This document shows, piece by piece, positions 24,301 through 35,702 of a stretch of 37,712 nt of DNA; within the stretch, counting starts at the first letter, position 1; the number at the start of each line of letters is the position of its first letter. The notes beneath the pieces are model-generated. The model searched no databases and was not told the DNA's origin. It was given only the letters and a program-made list of their open reading frames with translations. Source of the stretch: an uncultured Porphyromonadaceae bacterium. GTDB lineage: Bacteria; Bacteroidota; Bacteroidia; Bacteroidales; Muribaculaceae. The position numbers were made by a program, and so were the translations under genes. Location: assembly GCA_947174995.1 (NCBI GenBank), contig CAMWLC010000024.1, positions 1 through 37,712 of the forward strand, read 5' to 3'.

Positions 24301-24328
24301 GATGCAAATTTAATGATTTTTTTTCAAT

Positions 24329-26269
24329 TCATCGGTGCCGGACCATCCCTATCCGTCTCAGAGGGCCCTCGCGGCGAAGCGAATGTACGGGAACACCACG
24401 CTCCTTGCACTCTCTCATCAGCTCGAGTTCACGCTTTTTCCTCACCGAAGGATGTATCACCACAGTGTCAACGGGGATATATGAAATCAAATCGGCCATG
24501 GAGCCTCCGAACCCTGACGCCACTATGAGATAGTCAAATGTCTTCCCGTCAGAAATATCTGCCTCGGGATCGCCTGACGGGATAATTCCGGAATCTATGG
24601 CGGCTATCCGCTTGCCGCAATGCTCGATATAAGAGAACTTTCGCCTGGGCATGACCATGCGCGATTGCCGCTGACCCTCTATAGCAAGGATATGGATTCC
24701 CGTGAGGTTGTTTTGCAAGATATATCCATGCGGCGTCTCCTTTTCAAAAGGATATAGAGAAAGCGCGACACTGCCTGCCGCTGCGGCCACTCCTGCATAA
24801 AGCCATCCCCTGCTTTTGCGATTGAAGCCCGAAAGCACGTACACGCCCAGGAAAACCAATGCGGCGATCCACACAAGCACACCGCTGAATGGGACTTCCG
24901 TTTCCAGTACCGCCCGGCCCCCTCCCGAAATCCACTGCGCAACATCAAGCAAACCCCTGCATCCGGAGTCAAGTATATTCCCGAGAACAACTGATTCCCA
25001 CCCTGACGCGCAACACAGGAAGTAAACCAATGCCACTCCCATGTAGAAAGGAAGCAGAGGGAGCACCAAAAGGTTGACGGGAAGAAAGAGCAGGGGAAGT
25101 CGTCCGAAATGATGTGACATCAATGGCCATGATGCCGCGAAAGCCACCATGCTTGTAAGCACGGCTCCGGCAGCGGCATAGAGGCGAGGATTTCTCCTGT
25201 GGTCGATGCTGTTCAGAGGTCCGGCGAAGATTATCAGAGCGGCCACGCTGAGGAAACTCAGCTGCGCTCCAAGGTCTGTCAATGAGTCGGGCGAGAAGAG
25301 CATTATGACAAATGCGGCGGCACACAGGGAGTTGAAGGCGTTTCCCCTGCGCTGCAATATGATTCCCGCGAAGAGAAATGTCGCCATGAGGGAGGCCCGC
25401 ACCGTGGAGGGTGCCATGCCGGTGAGAAAAGTGTATATCCAGAGAATCACCACTGCCGCTGCATACCGCCATCTCCATTTTCCTGCGAAGTTGAACGGGA
25501 AGAGAAGCAGAAGTATTATCGTGGCTACAATGGCTATGTGCATCCCGCTGAGAGCCAGAAGATGGGAAATTCCCGCATCCGAGAAAATTTTACGCGTCGA
25601 GGCGTCAATGAGATGCTTCTCTCCAAGAAAAAGCGTTATGAGCAGATCGCGGGTATCGGGAGCGAGGGGTGTGGAGTCGATTAGACGTGCAAGCTCATCA
25701 CGCATCTTGCGCGCTCTGAATTGAGGAAGAGGGGAGTGTCCGGCAGGATTCAGTTCATCACCGGAAACATCGATCTCATATTTGAATCCCAATTTCTCCA
25801 TGCGCGAGGCATACTCCTCCTGATAGAGATTGGGATTAGAGCCAATACGCCTGAAGCGGGGTGGAAAATCGGCAATATCTCCCGGCACGACTCGGGCAGC
25901 CTTGCATCTCGCGATAAACTTCTGACCCTCGGTCTCGGCAATGATTCTGTCGCCCGAGGCGAGGGTCTCGACATCCGTCACAATCGCTCTGACAGGAACG
26001 CGGGCATCTGCGAGATTCCGGTCGGAAGGCTCATGAAGAGCGCTAACAGTCATCCCGAGGCCGCCGAAAAGCGTGACGACACATACCATCCGGATTATGT
26101 CACCACACCGGATAGGGATTTTACCCGGCAGCAGATAGGTGGAAATGAGCCATACAACCAGGGAAAAAAGGACTGCGGCCATGCCCGCCGAAAACGGCAG
26201 GGACATGGCCGCAGCCGGGAGTATTCCCGCTGCTGTGGAGAGTGCGATGAGTAAAAACGGATATTTCAT
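24329..26269 (-). CDS. comEC: ComEC/Rec2-family competence membrane protein
   Basis: ComEC forms the inner-membrane channel for single-stranded DNA in natural transformation. The 646-residue protein has N-terminal membrane helices and a DUF4131-like soluble part (about residues 1-180), then the Competence domain with LALSGMHIAIVATIILLL and about seven more helices to residue 495. The last 150 residues follow the outline of the usual metallo-beta-lactamase-like domain (for example FDYLIVASGFGGSMADLI and VVIHPSVRKK) but lack an HxHxDH metal site. It sits between aroE and the SprT-like gene with small gaps. Whether the cell is transformable cannot be judged. Confidence 0.88.
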   Translation of the reverse strand: MKYPFLLIALSTAAGILPAAAMSLPFSAGMAAVLFSLVVWLISTYLLPGKIPIRCGDIIRMVCVVTLFGGLGMTVSALHEPSDRNLADARVPVRAIVTDVETLASGDRIIAETEGQKFIARCKAARVVPGDIADFPPRFRRIGSNPNLYQEEYASRMEKLGFKYEIDVSGDELNPAGHSPLPQFRARKMRDELARLIDSTPLAPDTRDLLITLFLGEKHLIDASTRKIFSDAGISHLLALSGMHIAIVATIILLLLFPFNFAGKWRWRYAAAVVILWIYTFLTGMAPSTVRASLMATFLFAGIILQRRGNAFNSLCAAAFVIMLFSPDSLTDLGAQLSFLSVAALIIFAGPLNSIDHRRNPRLYAAAGAVLTSMVAFAASWPLMSHHFGRLPLLFLPVNLLVLPLLPFYMGVALVYFLCCASGWESVVLGNILDSGCRGLLDVAQWISGGGRAVLETEVPFSGVLVWIAALVFLGVYVLSGFNRKSRGWLYAGVAAAAGSVALSLYPFEKETPHGYILQNNLTGIHILAIEGQRQSRMVMPRRKFSYIEHCGKRIAAIDSGIIPSGDPEADISDGKTFDYLIVASGFGGSMADLISYIPVDTVVIHPSVRKKRELELMRECKERGVPVHSLRREGPLRRIGMVRHR

Positions 26270-26279
26270 TCCCGGCGGC

Positions 26280-27032
26280 TCAGATATTCCATATCTTCCG
26301 CGCTTCTTCCGCCTGATACTCCAACATGGCGAGACCGTTCTTCACCCTGCATCCGTGTGCGGCCGCTATCCGCATGAAGAGTGTATTTTCGGGATTGTAG
26401 ACCAAATCGAAACACACCTGTCCCGGGTGCAGATATTCGTAAGGGAAAGGGGGAGAGGCCATGATATGAGGGGCCATGCCTGCGGGAGTGGCGTTCACCA
26501 CCATACCGCAACCATCCACGACTTCCGGCGTCAATTCGCTGTATGCTACTACACCATCCCCCCTCCTGCGCGAGACAACCGTCACCTCCCATCCGAGGTT
26601 TCGGAGCCCTACGCATACGGCTCCGGATGCACCTCCCGTACCGAGCACGAGAGCCTTGCGCTTATCATGGGGCACGTCCTCTATAAGAGGTCTTACAGCC
26701 CGCATGAATCCGGTGATGTCGGTGTTATATCCATGCAGCGAAAGAGAGCCGTCGCCGCCGCGTTCGATTTTCACCGTGTTGACCGCGCCGGCCTCACGGG
26801 CCTCGGGAGAGAGGGTGCTGAGAAACGGGATGACGGACTTCTTGTACGGAATGGTGACGTTGAAGCCGCAGAGCAGGGGAGTGCCCTCCGTCAGCGGCAT
26901 AATGTCGCTGACGGAGGGCAGTTCATACAGAGCATACTCCGCATCTATACCCTCGCGGGCAAACCGACCGTTCCATATCTCGGCGGATCTGGAATGGCCC
27001 AGAGGGTATCCTATAAGTCCGTATAATCTCAT
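26280..27032 (-). CDS. aroE: Shikimate dehydrogenase
   Basis: AroE reduces 3-dehydroshikimate to shikimate with NADPH in aromatic amino-acid synthesis. The 250-residue protein has the substrate segment GYPLGHSRSAEIWN, the catalytic Lys in NVTIPYKKS, the Asp in YNTDITGF, the Rossmann loop GTGGASGAVCVGL and NATPAGMAP. The serine pair usually written SxS is present as HSRS. The start is MRLYGLIGYPLG at 27032; an ATG 42 bp upstream overlaps the end of the M13 peptidase gene. It follows that gene by 10 bp and precedes comEC by 10 bp, so it is inside an operon. Confidence 0.93.
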   Translation of the reverse strand: MRLYGLIGYPLGHSRSAEIWNGRFAREGIDAEYALYELPSVSDIMPLTEGTPLLCGFNVTIPYKKSVIPFLSTLSPEAREAGAVNTVKIERGGDGSLSLHGYNTDITGFMRAVRPLIEDVPHDKRKALVLGTGGASGAVCVGLRNLGWEVTVVSRRRGDGVVAYSELTPEVVDGCGMVVNATPAGMAPHIMASPPFPYEYLHPGQVCFDLVYNPENTLFMRIAAAHGCRVKNGLAMLEYQAEEARKIWNI

Positions 27033-27042
27033 TATTGTCAGA

Positions 27043-29064
27043 TTACCAGATAACCACTCGCTCCTCCTCAGCACGATACATCGGGTCTCCCTCCGAGATG
27101 CCGAAGGCTTCGAAGAAGGGGGCGATGTTGCGCAGGGATACGTTCACGCGGTTGTTGCCCAGGGAATGAGGGTCGGTCTTGGTGCGGGAAAGAATCTCCT
27201 CGTCACGGATATTCCCGGCCCAGAGGTTGGCGTATGCAAGATAGAAACGCTGGAGAGGGGTAAATCCGTCAATGATCTGCATATCCTTGTCCTTCATAGA
27301 GTCGAGATATGCCGTGAGAGCCACACGCAGTCCACCCTGGTCAGCTATGTTCTCGCCCAGCGTGAAGCGGCCGTTGGCATGGACGCCGGGAGCCACCTCC
27401 ACCTCGTCAAACTGCGCCACGAGGCCGTCCGCAAGGCGGGTGAACTTCTCGCCGTCGGAGTCCTGCCACCAGTTGTTGAGATTGCCATCCTTGTCATACT
27501 GGCGTCCGGAGTCATCGAAACCGTGGGTCATCTCATGGCCGATGACCACACCGATAGCGCCGTAGTTTTGGGCGTCATCCGCCGTCACGTCGAAATACGG
27601 AGCCTGGAGAATACCGGCGGGAAAGCAGATCTCGTTGGTGGTGGGATTGTAGTAGGCATTGACCGTCTGGGGAGTCATGTGCCATTCCGTCTTGTCCACC
27701 GGTTTGCCGAGTTTGGAATAGTTGTCCATGGTATACCACTCCGATGCGGCAAGCACATTCTCGAGATATGACTTCTTGGGGTCAACCGTGATGCCGGAAT
27801 AATCCTTCCACTTGTCGGGATAACCGATTTTTACTGTGAATGTTGACAGCTTCTCATGTGCCTTCTTCTTTGTTTCGTCGCTCATCCAGGAAAGATTGTC
27901 GATATGCTTTCCGAGAGCCACGCGGAGATTCTCCACGAGTGTCTTCATGTATTCCTTGTTCTCCTCAGGGAAATACTTGCCCACGTAAAGCTCGCCGACA
28001 GCCTCTCCGAGCATGGAGTTGGGAATGGCCATCGCACGCTTCCAACGCGGTTCCATCTCCTCCTTGCCGGACATCACGCGGTCAAACATCTCGAAGTTGG
28101 CCTCGATGAAATCATCGCTCAGGAGATTGGAGGAATCGGATATGAACTCGTAAGAGGCGAAGTCGCGTATTTCCTGCTCCGTGAGAGTGGGGAGATAGTC
28201 ATTGATGAAGGCTATGAAATCAAGGCCCGAAACGTTGGCCTTGTCCACATTCTCGAGTCCGAGAGTCTTGAAATAGGAATCCCAGGGGATATTGGAAAAC
28301 TGGGTGCGAAGCTCGTCGATGGTGCGGATGTTGTAGCGGAGGGCGGGATTGCGCTTCTGCTCACGCGACATCTTGTGGCGTGCGAACTCGGTCTCGAGTT
28401 TGATGACAGTCTTCCATACGCGTTCCTGCGCCTTGGCGTCATAACCGGCGAGCTCCATCATGCGCTTCACATACTTTTCGTATGCGGCCATGATCTTGTC
28501 ATTTGTCTCGTTGCGCTCCAGATAGTAGTCGCGGTCACCGAGTCCGAGACCGGTCTCCCCGATATGAAGGATATTCATGTCGGAATTCTTGGAGTCGGCT
28601 CCGACACCGGATCCGAAGAAGGGTGCAGCGATGCCCCTGTGGAGCCATCCGATATAGCTGCCGAGATCCTGTAAGGACCGCTTGTTGATTTCCTTTAGCA
28701 TACGCTGGAGGGGCTTGCCGGCCTCCTTGTTGAGGCGCACGCTGTCCATGCCGAGAGCATACAGATCGGCAACTTTCTGTGCGTTGGTGCCCTTTATTTT
28801 CGACTGGGGATCGGCGGAAAGACCCGTGATGAGTTCCTGCAGCTGCACGCGTGCATTCTCGCGCAACTGGTCAAAAGTGCCGAAACGTGAATATTCGGGA
28901 GTCAGCGGATTGCGGGCCATCCATCCTCCGCAGGCATATTGATAGAAGTCATCCGCAGGACGCACCTCCGGATTGAGGTTGTCACGGTCGATGCCGTGGC
29001 CCGTCGCGCCCATCGCCATCGTGGGGATGAGAGCGAACGAGAGAAGGAGTTTCTTCAGATCCAT
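27043..29064 (-). CDS. M13 family zinc endopeptidase (PepO/neprilysin-like)
   Basis: This 673-residue protein carries an N-terminal signal peptide (MDLKKLLLSFALIPTMAMGA), so it acts in the periplasm or outside. It has the M13 N-domain (DNLNPEVRPADDFYQYACGGWM), the NAYY substrate segment, HEMTH with zinc ligands His510 and His514, and the third-ligand motif ENIADQGG. Such enzymes cleave small peptides on the amino side of hydrophobic residues. The start is set at 29064 rather than 30 bp upstream because the signal peptide then begins properly. No lipobox is seen. It lies 52 bp after the ABC-F gene and 10 bp before aroE. Confidence 0.94.
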   Translation of the reverse strand: MDLKKLLLSFALIPTMAMGATGHGIDRDNLNPEVRPADDFYQYACGGWMARNPLTPEYSRFGTFDQLRENARVQLQELITGLSADPQSKIKGTNAQKVADLYALGMDSVRLNKEAGKPLQRMLKEINKRSLQDLGSYIGWLHRGIAAPFFGSGVGADSKNSDMNILHIGETGLGLGDRDYYLERNETNDKIMAAYEKYVKRMMELAGYDAKAQERVWKTVIKLETEFARHKMSREQKRNPALRYNIRTIDELRTQFSNIPWDSYFKTLGLENVDKANVSGLDFIAFINDYLPTLTEQEIRDFASYEFISDSSNLLSDDFIEANFEMFDRVMSGKEEMEPRWKRAMAIPNSMLGEAVGELYVGKYFPEENKEYMKTLVENLRVALGKHIDNLSWMSDETKKKAHEKLSTFTVKIGYPDKWKDYSGITVDPKKSYLENVLAASEWYTMDNYSKLGKPVDKTEWHMTPQTVNAYYNPTTNEICFPAGILQAPYFDVTADDAQNYGAIGVVIGHEMTHGFDDSGRQYDKDGNLNNWWQDSDGEKFTRLADGLVAQFDEVEVAPGVHANGRFTLGENIADQGGLRVALTAYLDSMKDKDMQIIDGFTPLQRFYLAYANLWAGNIRDEEILSRTKTDPHSLGNNRVNVSLRNIAPFFEAFGISEGDPMYRAEEERVVIW

Positions 29065-29116
29065 AGGGTCAGGTAGGTTGATATATTGATTCATGAGTTA
29101 TTGTCAAACGTGTGGT

Positions 29117-31063
29117 TCAGTCATTTGATTTGAGGCCGTCAAGCTCGGTCTGGGCTTTTTCCCACTCCTCCATGGCGGCTTCAAGTCCCTTCTGGAGGGA
29201 TTCATACTCTCCGAGCACCTCCGCCGATGCATCGCCTCCGGCGATCTGGCTTTCGACGGCTGCTATCTTCTCTTCAAGCTCCGCTATATTTTCCTCGGCC
29301 TTGGAGACGGCTCTCTCCGCCTTGCGCAGGGTCTTTTCCCTCTCTTTCTGCTCGGCGTATGAGAGTTTACCCGCGGACACGGATGGTTCCTCGGGCTGAG
29401 CCGGACCAGAAGCAGACCTATGTGGAGATTCGGAGAGTTCGAGCTCGCGGAAACTCTCAAGGCTTCGTGACCGCAGGAAATCATATATTCCTCCGATATT
29501 TTCCGTGACCTTCCCTCCGCCAAATTCATACACCTTCTCCACGAGGCCGTCAAGAAACTCACGGTCGTGGCTCACCACGATCACCGTGCCGTCGAAGTCC
29601 CGGATAGCATCCTTGAGGATGTCCTTGGTCTTCATGTCGAGATGATTCGTGGGCTCGTCGAGTATAAGGAAGTTTACGGGCTGAAGGAGGAGCTTTATCA
29701 TAGCCAGGCGGGTCTTCTCGCCTCCGGAGAGCACTTTGACCTTCTTGTCTATATCCTCACCGCCAAACATGAAAGCACCAAGTATGTCGCGGATTTTGGT
29801 GCGTATGTCTCCCGTAGCCACGCGGTCGATGGTGTCAAACACGGTCAGCTCCCCATCAAGCATCTGCGCCTGGTTTTGCGCGAAATACCCGATCTGCACA
29901 TTGTGGCCCACCTTGAGTGTGCCCGTATAGGGAATCTCACCCATTATGCACTTGACGAGAGTGGACTTTCCCTCGCCGTTCTTGCCGACGAATGCCACCT
30001 TCTCACCTCTGCGGATTGTAAACTCCGCATGGTCGAACACCTGATGGTCTCCGTAGGCTTTGCCTACATTATCCGCGATGAGCGGGAAATCACCCGAGCG
30101 TGAGGCAGGGGGGAATTTCAGACGCAGACGTGAATTGTCGACCTCATCCACCTCTATGGGCACTATTTTCTCAAGCATCTTGATACGGCTCTGCACCTGC
30201 ACGGCCTTTGTGGGCTTGTATCTGAAACGCTCGATGAAGTCCTTCGTGTCGGCAATCAGTTTCTGCTGGTTTTCGTAGGCACGCCGCTGCTGCTCCACGC
30301 GCTCCTTGCGCAACTGCACGAAGGGGGTGTAGCTCACCTTGTAGTCGTAAGCCTTGCCACATGAGATCTCAACCGTACGGTTGGTGACATTGTCGAGAAA
30401 CGCGCGGTCATGGCTCACGAGTAGCACACCCTTGGCTTTGGTCTGAAGGAAACGCTCAAGCCATTGTATGGACTCGATGTCAAGATGATTGGTCGGCTCG
30501 TCGAGCAGAAGCAGGTCCGGCCTTCTGAGAAGTATCTTGGCAAGCTCGATACGCATGCGCCAGCCCCCGGAAAATTCCGATGTCGGACGGTTGAAGTCCT
30601 CGCGCACGAATCCCAAGCCGGTGAGCGTGCGCTCCATCTCCGCCTCCATATTGTCGGCGCTGGCCACGGAGAGACGCTCGTTAAGCGTCTCCATCAGCTC
30701 CAGCAGCGAGGCATATTCCGGGGATTCATAATCGGTGCGCTCGGACACCTGCGTCATCACTCTGTCAAGCCGCTCCCTGAGGGTATTGATGTCGCTGAAG
30801 GCTTTCCTTGTCTCCTCCAGAAGAGTGGTGCTGTCCGCGAGCTGCATCTGCTGCGGAAGATAACCTATGGTGACGTCACCGGCTTTGGACACACTGCCCG
30901 AAGTCGGCTCCTGAAGGCCCGCTATTATTTTCAGCAAAGTGGACTTGCCCGCTCCGTTCTTGCCCACGAGTGCCACGCGGTCATTGCCGTTGATGACAAG
31001 ACTGATGTCTGTAAAGAGAGGACGTGCGGAAAACTCCACGCTCAGATTGTTGATGGCTACCAT
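29117..31063 (-). CDS. ABC-F family ATPase (Uup/YdiF-type)
   Basis: This 648-residue protein has two ABC modules without membrane segments: GKNGAGKST with signature FSGGWRMRIELAK in the first, and GKNGEGKST with LSGGEKTRLAMIK in the second. Between them is the charged P-site interaction linker (about residues 245-310). The last 90 residues form a Glu/Lys-rich coiled coil. ABC-F proteins bind the ribosome E site and relieve stalled or misfolded states; some confer antibiotic resistance, but nothing here points to that. It is the first gene of the long minus-strand series and is divergent from the SDR gene. Confidence 0.93.
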   Translation of the reverse strand: MVAINNLSVEFSARPLFTDISLVINGNDRVALVGKNGAGKSTLLKIIAGLQEPTSGSVSKAGDVTIGYLPQQMQLADSTTLLEETRKAFSDINTLRERLDRVMTQVSERTDYESPEYASLLELMETLNERLSVASADNMEAEMERTLTGLGFVREDFNRPTSEFSGGWRMRIELAKILLRRPDLLLLDEPTNHLDIESIQWLERFLQTKAKGVLLVSHDRAFLDNVTNRTVEISCGKAYDYKVSYTPFVQLRKERVEQQRRAYENQQKLIADTKDFIERFRYKPTKAVQVQSRIKMLEKIVPIEVDEVDNSRLRLKFPPASRSGDFPLIADNVGKAYGDHQVFDHAEFTIRRGEKVAFVGKNGEGKSTLVKCIMGEIPYTGTLKVGHNVQIGYFAQNQAQMLDGELTVFDTIDRVATGDIRTKIRDILGAFMFGGEDIDKKVKVLSGGEKTRLAMIKLLLQPVNFLILDEPTNHLDMKTKDILKDAIRDFDGTVIVVSHDREFLDGLVEKVYEFGGGKVTENIGGIYDFLRSRSLESFRELELSESPHRSASGPAQPEEPSVSAGKLSYAEQKEREKTLRKAERAVSKAEENIAELEEKIAAVESQIAGGDASAEVLGEYESLQKGLEAAMEEWEKAQTELDGLKSND

Positions 31064-31160
31064 GCTTCAAAATTACTAATTTTTCACGATATATAGAAAT
31101 ATCCGGCCCTCTACCCCACGAATTTTGCCGGGATATGGGTGGGATTATTGATTTTATGAG

Positions 31161-31168
31161 TACTTTTG
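31161..31168 (+). promoter_or_regulatory. -7 element upstream of the SDR gene
   Basis: TACTTTTG matches TAnnTTTG and would start transcription near 31175, about 25 nt before the ATG at 31200. No TTTG was found at the expected 19-20 bp upstream, so the promoter is only partly supported. Confidence 0.4.
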
Positions 31169-31199
31169 CAAGCGATTCTCAAAAATAATTAGTTCTTAT

Positions 31200-31964
31200 A
31201 TGAATATTACCATGAAACCCATAGCACTTGTCACGGGAGCCACAAGCGGAATAGGGGAGGCCTGCGCCCGCAAGCTCCATGCAGCCGGCTACAGAGTGAT
31301 CATCACGGGAAGAAACGAGGAGAAACTCACTCTTCTCGCACGCGAGTGGGGAGAGGATGCTCTCGCTCTCGTTTTCGACGTCAGGGACCGCGCGCGCTGC
31401 GAGCATCTTCTCAATACCCTCCCCGAGGAATGGAAGGAAATCGACGTGCTTGTCAACAATGCCGGTCTTGCGCTCGGCCTCGATAAGGAGTATGAGGGAG
31501 ATTATGACGACTGGGACACCATGATTGACACCAACATCAAGGGTCTGCTCACCGTGACGCGCACGGTGGTACCCGGGATGGTGGAGCGAAACCGCGGACA
31601 TGTCGTCAATATCGGAAGTGTGGCCGGTGACGCGGCATACGCCAACGGAAATGTGTATTGCGCTACAAAAGCTGCCGTGAAGGCCATCACTGACGGTCTG
31701 CGCATTGATGTGGCCCACTCCGCGGTCCGTGTCACGCTTGTCAAACCGGGACTGGTGGAGACCAACTTCAGCGTGATACGCTTCCACGGTGATAGCGAAC
31801 GCGCCGACAATGTGTATAAAGGCATCACACCTCTGACAGGAGAAGATATTGCCGACACGGTGGTATATACCGTGCAGGCACCAGCCCACGTGCAGATTGC
31901 CGAGATTCTCGTACTCGCCACTCACCAGGCCAACGGCTCGACAATCGTGCGTGAAAACGCTTGA
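31200..31964 (+). CDS. Short-chain dehydrogenase/reductase, YdfG-like
   Basis: This 254-residue SDR has the NAD(P) motif TGATSGIG near the start, the NNAG motif (VLVNNAGLALG), a catalytic Ser in NIGSVAGDAAY and the YxxxK pair in VYCATKAAV. The pattern and length are close to YdfG-type enzymes, which reduce 3-hydroxy acids such as serine or malonic semialdehyde with NADP; the actual substrate cannot be read from the sequence. An ATG at 31212 (MKPIALVTG) would remove four residues and may be the true start. It stands alone on the plus strand and ends at a terminator hairpin shared with groEL. Confidence 0.9.
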   Translation: MNITMKPIALVTGATSGIGEACARKLHAAGYRVIITGRNEEKLTLLAREWGEDALALVFDVRDRARCEHLLNTLPEEWKEIDVLVNNAGLALGLDKEYEGDYDDWDTMIDTNIKGLLTVTRTVVPGMVERNRGHVVNIGSVAGDAAYANGNVYCATKAAVKAITDGLRIDVAHSAVRVTLVKPGLVETNFSVIRFHGDSERADNVYKGITPLTGEDIADTVVYTVQAPAHVQIAEILVLATHQANGSTIVRENA

Positions 31965-32003
31965 ATCGTCCCGCGAAAAGCTACATCACAGCCAAAACAA
32001 AAC

Positions 32004-32042
32004 ACAAGGGAGGCCCGAATCGCTGATTCGGGCCTCCCTTGT
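32004..32042. terminator. Bidirectional terminator between the SDR gene and groEL
   Basis: Arms 32004-32021 and 32025-32042 are exact reverse complements (18 bp) around GCT. The GC-rich core is GGGAGGCCCGAATC, flanked by A/T on each side (ACAA and TTGT), so each transcript gets a short T-run. It lies 39 bp after the SDR stop and 28 bp after the end of groEL on the other strand. Confidence 0.85.
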
Positions 32043-32070
32043 TAATATTATGCTGTTTCTGGGGGAATCA

Positions 32071-33735
<1,665 letters not shown>

Positions 33736-34011
33736 TTAAGCTTCGATAACCGCGAGTACGTCAGACTGACGCATCATGAGATATTTCACGCCTTCGAACT
33801 CTATTTCGGTTCCGGCATACTTGCCGTAGAGCACCTGGTCGCCGGCCTTGAGCACCATCTCCTCATCCTTGGTGCCGTTGCCTGTGGCGAGCACCTTCCC
33901 CTTGAGGGGCTTCTCCTTGGCGGAGTCGGGGATTATGATTCCGGCCATTGTGACTTCTTCTGCGGCGGTGGGCTCGATGAGCACGCGGTCGCCTAACGGT
34001 TTGATTGTCAT
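33736..34011 (-). CDS. groES: 10 kDa co-chaperonin GroES
   Basis: GroES caps the GroEL ring. The 91-residue protein has the usual [14 protein letters not shown] opening, the mobile loop around [19 protein letters not shown] residues (here [16 protein letters not shown]) and the [14 protein letters not shown] end. It is the first gene of groES-groEL. The 77 bp upstream, between it and the amylase stop, hold no clean TTTG-N19-TAnnTTTG match and no CIRCE inverted repeat that I could see, so its heat regulation is not explained by the sequence. Confidence 0.97.
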   Translation of the reverse strand: MTIKPLGDRVLIEPTAAEEVTMAGIIIPDSAKEKPLKGKVLATGNGTKDEEMVLKAGDQVLYGKYAGTEIEFEGVKYLMMRQSDVLAVIEA

Positions 34012-34088
34012 GATTTGATTATAGATTTTTAATGGTTTTGATTTTTACTTTGCAAATGCCGTGCCAAACCGGATTCGCTTCTTATGAT

Positions 34089-35525
34089 TCACTTCTTGTA
34101 AAGGATATACGTGCGTTCGGGAGCCACGATGCCATGCAGACGGCCACCCTTCACCTTGAATTCCTTGTGATATACGGTGTCATAGTACGTGCCGGTGGGA
34201 AGTCCGGTGGGGAGATTGACAGAATTGGCAGACTTGCTGAGATTGATGACGGCCGCGCCCTTCTTGCCGCGGTTGACCACGAGCACTTCGCCGTTGTCGC
34301 TCACCTGCACATTCTCTTTCTGACCCTGCATGGAGGTGCGGAACTTGTTTACGGCCACCACTTCGGGATGGAAGAACTCGTCATTGCCGCGGGCACCCAT
34401 GACATTGTCGCCCCAATAGTTGTCTCGCGTGGAGTTCATGGGACGACTGAAGAAGAGGGGAGTGCCGTTCTGGCGAGCGGTGAGGAACACCCATCCGGTG
34501 CGAATCTGGTCATCGGTCAGATGGGCAGACTCATGGGCGTTGCAGTAGGTGTCATGACTCTCCACCCATGTGGTGAGAAATTCTGGAGCGGCGTCGTGAT
34601 ACCAGTTGAGAAGGTCGATCCCCTTGGCGGAATGTTTCTCAAGAGCCTCGCGGAGCACGTGGCCGTAACTCGAAGCGGTCTGCCCGAAATAATCAGCATA
34701 TTCCAGCTCGGGCACATTGCGATCCTGGAGCACCTCGCCATACACGAAGAGATCATCGTAGGGCACGGCGAGCTTGACACCCTTCACGGCCTTACGCCCC
34801 GTGGCCACATCCCAGAAGTCGTTTTCCTTCACTCCGGCAGCCGTGTCCACGGGATCGCTGTGAACTCCTATGTGCTTGGCTGTGTCATAACGGAAACCCT
34901 TCACACCTAACGAGAGCAGGTCGTTGACAAACTCCATGTAGTATTTCTGGAAATCGGGATTCTCGGTGTTGACATCGGGGAGACCTCCCGTACCCATGAG
35001 GGTGCACTGCATACGGTCGTTGTAGTCGGAGATGGGGGACAGGCCGTTGGTGTGATACATCTTGTCACGCCCTCCGACCGCCTTGTAGAAGTCATCGGAG
35101 ACGGCATCGATGTCAAACGCCGTGTGATTGGGGAGGACATCGACGATCACCTTGATGTCATATTTGGCGGCGGAGTCCATCATGATTTTCATCTCGTCGC
35201 GCGAGCCGACTATCTGGTTGCCTATCTTCCAGTCGGTGGGCTGGTAGTAGTAATACCAGTTGCCTTCGCCGTTCTTCTCGTCGAAGAGCTTCTTGCTCCC
35301 TCCGGCGGGATTCCAACATTCCTGCACGGGAGACACCTGCACCATAGTGAACCCGGCATCGGCTATCTGCTTCATGTTGCGGGCTATGGTGGGGAAGTTC
35401 CAGCTCCAGGCATGGAGGATGGATTCGGTGTTTGTGGCCTCGGGATTATGGGTGATTCTGTCACGGGCGGAGGCCGGGAAGACACAGATGGCGCTGGCCA
35501 CCGTCAGGAAAATCAGATGCTTCAT
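34089..35525 (-). CDS. Secreted alpha-amylase, glycoside hydrolase family 13
   Basis: This 478-residue protein has a cleavable signal peptide (MKHLIFLTVASAICVFPASA), so it is exported. The catalytic barrel shows the GH13 regions in order: VDVLPNHTA, GFRYDTAKH with nucleophile Asp214, VYGEVLQ with acid/base Glu264, and VESHDTY with Asp325. A C-terminal beta domain follows from about residue 390. It should cleave internal alpha-1,4 bonds in starch-like glucans. No lipobox and no carbohydrate-binding module are seen. There is no SusC/SusD pair or regulator next to it, so it is not in an obvious polysaccharide utilisation locus. It lies downstream of the rel gene with a 177 bp gap. Confidence 0.93.
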   Translation of the reverse strand: MKHLIFLTVASAICVFPASARDRITHNPEATNTESILHAWSWNFPTIARNMKQIADAGFTMVQVSPVQECWNPAGGSKKLFDEKNGEGNWYYYYQPTDWKIGNQIVGSRDEMKIMMDSAAKYDIKVIVDVLPNHTAFDIDAVSDDFYKAVGGRDKMYHTNGLSPISDYNDRMQCTLMGTGGLPDVNTENPDFQKYYMEFVNDLLSLGVKGFRYDTAKHIGVHSDPVDTAAGVKENDFWDVATGRKAVKGVKLAVPYDDLFVYGEVLQDRNVPELEYADYFGQTASSYGHVLREALEKHSAKGIDLLNWYHDAAPEFLTTWVESHDTYCNAHESAHLTDDQIRTGWVFLTARQNGTPLFFSRPMNSTRDNYWGDNVMGARGNDEFFHPEVVAVNKFRTSMQGQKENVQVSDNGEVLVVNRGKKGAAVINLSKSANSVNLPTGLPTGTYYDTVYHKEFKVKGGRLHGIVAPERTYILYKK

Positions 35526-35702
35526 AGTAAGATCGTGAGTCTTTTTCTGTTTTTTGGGTTGAGTTTTATATATTCAGGGTATTTGGCGCCCGGCTTTTCA
35601 GTACGGACAATAGTTTAACGCTCCAAGGGCCGCTAAATATGCTTATGAGTTGACAAAAAACGTTAAAGGGCCAACTCCATGTCGTCAGATGAGACCTTCG
35701 GG

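Noticed and set aside
31068..31075. TAATTTTG on the minus strand just before the ABC-F start, as a promoter
   Set aside because: It would place the transcription start at the ATG itself, and no -33 element is present. The match is common in AT-rich DNA.
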